Position numbers and translations under genes: made by a program | NCBI RefSeq assembly: GCF_001949145.1 | Contig: NW_019091528.1 | Span: 326,425 to 390,424, forward strand | DNA: 64,000 nt | Origin: Acanthaster planci | Lineage: Eukaryota > Echinodermata > Asteroidea > Valvatida > Acanthasteridae | Direction of reading: 5' to 3' | Part shown: piece by piece, positions 61,040-64,000 of the stretch | Numbering within the stretch: the first letter of the stretch is position 1 | Layout: every line of letters starts with the position of its first letter | The notes under the pieces: model-generated | What the model was told of the DNA's origin: nothing | Seen by the model: the letters and a program-made list of their open reading frames with translations, nothing else | Database searches by the model: none

Positions 61040-61217
61040 ACCATTTTTTCCAGTTTTGGGCTTTAAAGTTCCAAATTAACATGGAAGTGTCTAGATGACA
61101 GGTAAAGTGTTTACTTACCAGTCTCAAGTGTTGTGAAGGCGAGCAATGGTGGTGAAAAACTACTAACGAAGTACATAACTGGAGACAACCCATCAGGCTC
61201 CGCAACACATCCGCCAT

Positions 61218-61809
61218 ATTGCACTTTCCTCACTACAGTTCAGATCAGCAAACTAATCCACTCCCATCCAGACCCCAGCGGCAAAAAGAAATAAAAAAAA
61301 ACATGGGGCAGCAGCACAAAGAACACTGGGCAGACAAATATCACACAAATTGGTACAGCAATCAGTTAAAATAAACAGACGAAGAAGACGGAGTAAAAAA
61401 ACCAAGCCAACAGCCCCAAGAGCGCCCTCTCTACGTAATACTGTAATTATGTAAGACTTCATTTTAAACAGGAATGTTAACCTTTCCCACAACCTTAGCT
61501 TGGATACGTTTTGTCACTTTTGACGAGTATATACGTTGTGCACATGTTTTTGACCAACCAGCAGAATACATTTGTAAATAATGCATGTGTTGATTGTACT
61601 ACTCTTGATAGCTGCAAGAACATCAACACATTTGCTCTAATTCAGTAAAAACGACACTGCTATATAACGCATATTCATCGTACGCAGATATTTGTCCAAT
61701 ATTTAAAGTCAATCTTATAACTGTTCTGCATATCCTAGTGATAATGATGTGAACTTCTCGGGTGTCCATTTAGAGACACCAGATATTTCGCGAACACGCA
61801 ATGCATCGA
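61218..61809. other. stretch with no recognised gene
   Basis: The first part, up to about 61490, may be the 5' leader of the minus-strand LINE. The remainder is anonymous AT-rich sequence. Confidence 0.45.
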
Positions 61810-62110
61810 TTCCTGCAAAGAATTTTTCTTGGCCGTTCCGCAATTGTATACTCTTTTCCAACGTATTGACAACAATTTGACATCCCTTTTCAGGTAATTA
61901 TATTTAAAAGAGCAAATTTTGAAACATTAAAAATTGCCCATGCTTTCCTGGACAACTGAGGGCACTGTTGCCGTGAAGTCATCTGTGAAAGACATGTTTC
62001 AGTGCATACTTTTTTCTGTGTTCAAATTGTGAACCCAACATTAATTCAATGGAACATTTCATTCTCGCTGACATAAACAACAATGAATCACGCAAGGAAA
62101 AAGATGAGGT
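61810..62110 (+). repeat. interspersed repeat family R1, copy 4
   Basis: Shares with copy 3 the strings AAACATTAAAAATTG near 61921, TTTCCTGGACAACTGAGGGC near 61944 and GTTCAAATTGTGAACCC near 62020. It shares with copy 2 GACATG...TTTCAGTGCATA. It ends near an ACAATGAATCA segment. Confidence 0.68.
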
Positions 62111-62699
62111 CAGCAAGTAACTGGTAGTTAACAAAGCGTGTGCCCATTTGCCTTCCATGGTTTTAATACTTTTTGATCTTGGATCCGCCCATGTTCATGT
62201 CACGATCAAAGAGCAGCGCAAGCAGTCACCTGTATATGCGGGGGGAGGGGTTTGCGCGTGATGTGCGCACAACGGTCTGTAAGCCTATTCCATTCATTAA
62301 AAGGGGGTGTTCATAAGGAAATGTTTCGTTTAAAGTTCCAATCTCCTGCGTTTCCATTATCTACAAGGATTCTTGAAGAAATTGTTCTATTTTCAATATG
62401 TACACCAGCTTTTGTTTCATGGAGATTCTAGAAAAGGATTCCCATGTCAGCTTCTCGGTCCAGCTATGGATCCTGCGTGCAAATACGTTTATAATACACA
62501 CGCTGTGCTGTGATCTCCTCAAAATTAACACCGTAAATTCCATGCATAACAAAGATTAAATTTGTAAAACTCCCACGTTCAACATTGATTTTTTAATCTT
62601 CCCAACTGAAGTCGTTTAAAGGCAATCCTTCCCTTCAACATGACCCTTTTTCCACTACATAAAAAATGAGTGATGCGTCCCATTCAAATTTTGTCCATT
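62111..62699. other. stretch with no recognised gene
   Basis: Anonymous sequence between repeat R1 copy 4 and the truncated LINE, with a short G-rich run near 62239-62250. Confidence 0.5.
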
Positions 62700-63087
62700 G
62701 CTTTTGGGAACGCGTATAGTCAACAAATTCTTCACGTTCGATCAAAACTTAGTCGAGTGGTTCAGGAGTTACCTTTCAAATCATCAACAATTCGTATCTG
62801 TTAATGGTACTCACTCCTCTGTCGTTACAGTGCCTCACGGAGTTCCGCAAGGATCCATCCTGGGGCCACTTTTATTTTCCATCTATATATATGACTTTAT
62901 TAAATCTTCTGACTTGTTTACCTTTATTTTATTTGCTGATGACAGTAACCTATTCTATAGTCACCCTAACATCAATACTCTTTATCGTAATGTTAATCTC
63001 GAGCTTACTAAAGTTTCAAACTGGCTTAAAGCAAATAGGTTGTCTCTTAATATTAAGAAGACTAACTATATGCTGTTAAATAAGTAA
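62698..63087 (+). pseudogene. LINE reverse transcriptase core, motifs B to D
   Basis: A 129-codon frame. It contains WFRSYLSNHQQFVSVNG near residues 21-37, motif B GVPQGSILGPLLF at residues 48-60, motif C FADD at residues 79-82 and a motif D-like NWLKANRLSLNIKKT near residues 108-122. Both catalytic Asp residues of motif C are intact. The ATG is internal, because the element is truncated before it. The frame ends where a shift occurs. Motif E-like sequence (VKFLNLYMEQNFSW, near 63152-63193) continues in another frame. Confidence 0.88.
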
Positions 63088-63988
63088 AAAGCAACAGTAC
63101 GAAGTACCTGTAATCTTTATTGATGATGTACAAATTGAAAAATCCGACTGTGTCAAATTCTTAAATCTGTATATGGAACAGAATTTTTCATGGAAAAATA
63201 ATAATATTTGCACGACTGTTTAAAAAAAAATTGGAGTAAATTAAGCCACTCCTCCCTCAGAATGTACTATTTAAACTTTATAATACTTTCATTGTACCAT
63301 ATCTATCATATGGGTTATTAGCCTGGGGTAATTGTGAGGTTAGTTTAAGCAATAGAATACTGAAACTGCAAAAAAAGAGTTTTAAGAATGATCCACTCTG
63401 CCGCCTACCTTGAACATAGCAGTCCGCTGTTTTATTTGTACAAAACTCTTAAAGTAAATGATATATATTTCCTTCAGCTTGGGATCCTCATGCACCAGTT
63501 AAACACCAAAAAATTACCTAAATCCGTTTGTTCTATGTTTATCAAAAATGAAGAAGTGCATCATCATTTCACCAGACAGCACATGGAACTTCATCATTCT
63601 TTTGCACGTACTACTCTTACACAAAATACAGTCAAGCAAGAGGGCCCCAGGCTGTGGAATTCCCTAGACACCTCTTAGAGAACCTACAAACATTCAAGCG
63701 TAAATATAAAGCTAAACTACTAAATGGGTATTCAAATTCTACTCAACACCATTTAATTTTTGTGCCTTACAGGGTTACAAGGCTTAGTGTTTACGTGTCC
63801 TACTTTCTTCTTGTTTAATTGTTTGTCGTAACTATTGTATTGATCGTAATATTGTGTATTGTTCCTAATGGGATCCCTACGCGACAAGCACTGCTCTTAT
63901 GGGATCCCATCCACAACCATTTTCCTTTTTGTCATACGTTTACCGTCTATAATTAGGTGGAAAAATAAAGAATGAATAAATGAAACTT
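62700..63988 (+). mobile_element. 5'-truncated LINE with 3' untranslated region and tail
   Basis: The element retains the second half of the reverse transcriptase, a C-terminal coding region, a 3' untranslated region of about 300 bp and an AATGAATAAATGAA tail near the window end. The endonuclease and the first half of the reverse transcriptase are missing. Coding parts are in different frames with several stops. The 3' untranslated region matches the fragment at 12376-12712. It differs from the minus-strand LINE at 58-61 kb in sequence and in having a defined tail, so two LINE families are present. Confidence 0.87.
63388..63678 (+). pseudogene. LINE C-terminal region after the reverse transcriptase
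   Basis: A 96-codon frame whose layout (HSSPLFYLYKTLKVNDIYFL, then HHHFTRQHMELHHSFARTT and GPRLWNSLDTS) matches the C-terminal part of many CR1-like LINE proteins, where an N-T-R/T-R-x segment precedes GPxLWNSL. It is separated from the reverse transcriptase piece by about 300 bp containing several stops. It is followed directly by the 3' untranslated region. Confidence 0.8.
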
Positions 63989-64000
63989 ACAGCGCGTGGA

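Larger units (their letters stand above)
58365..61217 (-). mobile_element. CR1/L2-like LINE, nearly full length, frameshifted
   Basis: Reading the minus strand from about 61217 down, the parts appear in LINE order: an N-terminal region with a 2A-like motif, an apurinic-type endonuclease, a linker, and a reverse transcriptase through the region after motif E. At least five frame changes separate the parts, so no full-length product is possible. The 3' end, comprising the coding tail after a SVDD-like peptide and any 3' untranslated region, is absent and replaced by a microsatellite. The 5' boundary is uncertain; GC-richer sequence up to about 61290 may be its 5' leader. The separate pieces are annotated below. 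Confidence 0.9.

Noticed and set aside
1-64000. CRISPR array, bacterial operon or phage genes
   Set aside because: No spaced direct-repeat array, no close-packed long frames, and the repeat content is eukaryotic.

Overview
The window is AT-rich eukaryotic DNA with no convincing complete protein-coding gene. Stop-bounded reading frames are short, splice-like signals are scattered, and the parts that can be recognised are transposable elements. The mix suggests a marine invertebrate, perhaps a non-vertebrate deuterostome (hemichordate, lancelet or echinoderm). It contains a CR1/L2-like LINE with a 2A-like peptide, a Ty3/gypsy relic whose reverse transcriptase/RNase H sits directly beside an LTR-like sequence, hAT-type miniature elements and a tRNA-derived SINE. 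The organism assignment is inference and weak. No CRISPR array, operon, rRNA gene or intact tRNA gene was seen. Layout: 1-19.4 kb holds a tRNA-derived SINE (about 0.87-1.09 kb), three complete and one partial copy of a palindromic MITE (0.5, 8.9, 16.6 and 18.3 kb), a hAT-type MITE with target-site duplication (5.4 kb), a 5'-truncated LINE 3' end (12.4-12.7 kb), and an element built around the motif GACTCGAGTC (18.9-19.4 kb). From 19.4 to 55.8 kb the sequence is mostly anonymous. Recognisable pieces are a 131-bp hAT MITE with a perfect 8-bp target duplication (27.1 kb), a hAT MITE nested inside an older interspersed repeat (35.6-36.1 kb), a second copy of that repeat (37.4 kb), a hAT-like element (47.3 kb), a decayed reverse transcriptase scrap (49.4 kb) and fragments of G/C-rich element ends. 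From 55.8 to 64 kb is a retroelement cluster: another repeat copy, the Ty3/gypsy reverse transcriptase thumb/RNase H with polypurine tract and LTR-like sequence, a near full-length but frameshifted LINE on the minus strand (58.4-61.2 kb), a further repeat copy, and a 5'-truncated LINE on the plus strand (62.7-64.0 kb). The plus-strand LINE belongs to the same family as the 12.4-kb fragment. None of the retroelements looks able to move, because all have frameshifts, stops or truncations. A few stretches resemble exons (good pyrimidine tract and AG, open frame, plausible donor or stop), and three or four of them can be joined in phase. They are listed at low confidence because no protein family is recognised. 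The most useful observations are the 2A-like motif in the LINE, the RNase H-next-to-LTR arrangement, the nested hAT insertion with its still-alignable empty site, and the palindromic MITE family confined to the first 18 kb.
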